Shown piece after piece: positions 7,092 through 7,839 of a stretch of DNA of 7,839 nt; position 1 is the stretch's first letter; each line of letters starts with the position of its first letter. The notes beneath the pieces were generated by a model that saw only the letters and a program-made list of their open reading frames with translations, had not been told where the DNA came from and did not search any database. The translations under genes were made by a program, and so were the position numbers. The stretch is from Peptococcaceae bacterium. GTDB taxonomy: Bacteria; Bacillota; Desulfotomaculia; Desulfotomaculales; UBA12532. The DNA lies in assembly GCA_003445475.1 (NCBI GenBank), contig DMDP01000095.1:1-7839 (forward strand), read 5' to 3'.

Positions 7092-7656
7092 TTTCCTCTT
7101 CCGAGATGACGAGGTGCAGGCGGTAATCGTGCGGCGCGGGGTAAACCGTGGGGCATAACTGGAAGGCATACGCCAGACCGGCCGTAACCGCGCGCCCGGC
7201 CACCGGCAGAAACCGGTCGTAACAGCCGCAACCGTAGCCGAGGCGGTAACCGCGTGTGTCGAAGGCCACGCCCGGCACCAGGACCAGGTCGATCGTCTCC
7301 GGTGCCACAACTGCGTACGTGCCGGGCGCCGGCTCGGGAATGCCGAAGGCGCCACGGACCATTTTCCCCGGGTAGGCGCGGAGGGCGGCCGCCACCATTG
7401 TCCGGCTGCGGGGATCGGTGACCGGGACGGCGACGCGCTTGCCGGCGGCAAGGGCGTACCGGATGATACCCCCCGTGGCCACCTCGTTGCGCACCGCGAC
7501 GTAGGCCATCACCGTTTCGGCCTCGTGGAAGGCGGGCAATTGCAGCACCGCCGTCGCCACCGCCGCGCTCCGGCCCAGCGCTTCGACCGGAGACAAGCCG
7601 CGCCGGCGGGTTAGCATGGCGCGGCGCAGTTTGTCTCGTTCTTCTTTCAGCTCCAC
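7075..7656 (-). CDS. 5-formyltetrahydrofolate cyclo-ligase (5,10-methenyl-THF synthetase)
   Basis: This cytoplasmic enzyme uses ATP to convert 5-formyltetrahydrofolate to 5,10-methenyltetrahydrofolate, returning a dead-end folate to the one-carbon pool (yqgN/fau family). The 193-residue length is typical. Motifs are the basic N-terminus KEERDKLRRAMLTRR (4-18), YVAVRNEVAT (52-61; usual NEV.T), GAFGIPEP (102-109), LVPGVAFD (126-133), GYRLGYGCGCYDRFL (136-150) and PHDYRLHLVIS near the end. The usual GYGGGYYDRFL reads GYGCGCYDRFL, with Cys143 and Cys145 replacing Gly and Tyr. The start is GTG 7656; the nearest GGAGG (7670-7674) is 13 nt away, a long spacing, and the start lies inside the last codons of tsaD (10-bp overlap), so translational coupling is likely. 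The 3' end overlaps convergent fdhD by 17 bp. Confidence 0.93.
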   Translation of the reverse strand: MELKEERDKLRRAMLTRRRGLSPVEALGRSAAVATAVLQLPAFHEAETVMAYVAVRNEVATGGIIRYALAAGKRVAVPVTDPRSRTMVAAALRAYPGKMVRGAFGIPEPAPGTYAVVAPETIDLVLVPGVAFDTRGYRLGYGCGCYDRFLPVAGRAVTAGLAYAFQLCPTVYPAPHDYRLHLVISEEEIIKTR

Positions 7657-7839
7657 GCTGCCTGTTCGACCTCCAGGTTGGCCACCGCGTTCAGGGTCAT
7701 GGGCGCTGTTTCTCCCCGCAAATACCTGTAATACCCGGCGCAGGCCACCATGGCCGCGTTGTCGGTACAGAGGGCGGGGGGCGGGACGTTTACCCTGAAC
7801 CCCGCGGGCTCGGCCCGGGACAGGAGCTCCCGGCGCAGT
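7647..7839 (-). CDS. tsaD: tRNA t6A37 threonylcarbamoyltransferase TsaD, C-terminal part
   Basis: This is the last 63 codons plus the TGA stop of a gene entering from the right edge. The read begins LRRELLSRAEPAGFRVNVPP and continues PALCTDNAAMVACAGYYRYL, then NAVANLEVEQAAWS. The N-x-x-LR start of this block is cut by the window edge. P-P-x-LCTDNAAM is the C-terminal signature of the TsaD/Kae1/Qri7 family, and its Asp is one of the residues that hold the catalytic metal. TsaD, with TsaB and TsaE, transfers the threonylcarbamoyl group to A37 of tRNAs reading ANN codons, an essential translation-fidelity step. Its stop overlaps the start of the cyclo-ligase gene by 10 bp, indicating one operon. 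Incompleteness is due only to the window edge. Confidence 0.92.
   Translation of the reverse strand, partial: LRRELLSRAEPAGFRVNVPPPALCTDNAAMVACAGYYRYLRGETAPMTLNAVANLEVEQAAWS

Overview
The window is high-GC (roughly 60-65% by eye) bacterial chromosome. It most resembles an anaerobic, spore-forming Firmicute of the Clostridia (Moorella/Desulfotomaculum/Peptococcaceae-like). The evidence is the start of a GerA-type spore germination gene, a CIRCE-controlled groES-groEL operon, a sigma-28-type promoter in front of a chemoreceptor gene, an FdhD formate dehydrogenase maturation gene, and very frequent GTG/TTG starts preceded by GGAGG-type ribosome binding sites. I cannot name the species from sequence alone.

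Layout, left to right. Positions 1-293 (-) hold the 5' end of a GerA-family spore germination gene running off the left edge. Positions 408-815 (+) encode a small two-helix membrane protein that converges, with a 4-bp overlap, on a 64-aa hypothetical protein (812-1006, -). Positions 1113-2042 (-) encode an O-acetylserine sulfhydrylase (cysteine synthase) whose stop codon lies inside a pair of short palindromic repeats. A 160-bp divergent intergenic region carries a sigma-A-like promoter for cysK and a near-consensus sigma-28 promoter for a methyl-accepting chemotaxis protein (2203-3771, +). A bidirectional terminator (3792-3816) separates that gene from groEL (3821-5446, -), which follows groES (5471-5755, -). 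The chaperonin operon has an exact CIRCE operator and a sigma-A-like promoter. About 225 bp without a gene (5811-6035) hold that promoter, a terminator-like hairpin and two further hairpins. Next are a small conserved-looking Cys-containing protein (6036-6248, -) and, divergently, fdhD (6363-7091, +). fdhD converges with a 17-bp overlap on a 5-formyltetrahydrofolate cyclo-ligase gene (7075-7656, -). That gene overlaps by 10 bp the end of tsaD (7647-7839, -), which enters from the right edge.

How the genes relate. Most are housekeeping or stress functions: protein folding, tRNA t6A modification, folate one-carbon salvage and cysteine synthesis. To these are added lifestyle genes for chemotaxis, germination and formate dehydrogenase maturation. 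FdhD beside a folate C1 enzyme would suit an organism using formate and tetrahydrofolate C1 chemistry, but that link is inference. I found no phage, CRISPR, defence or biosynthetic system. The points most worth checking are an FdhD in which the CxxC sulfur-transfer motif reads CxxS, a divergently encoded small protein ending in CELGCF, a REP-like double palindrome supplying the cysK stop codon, an intergenic region with three hairpins, and nearly exclusive use of non-ATG starts.
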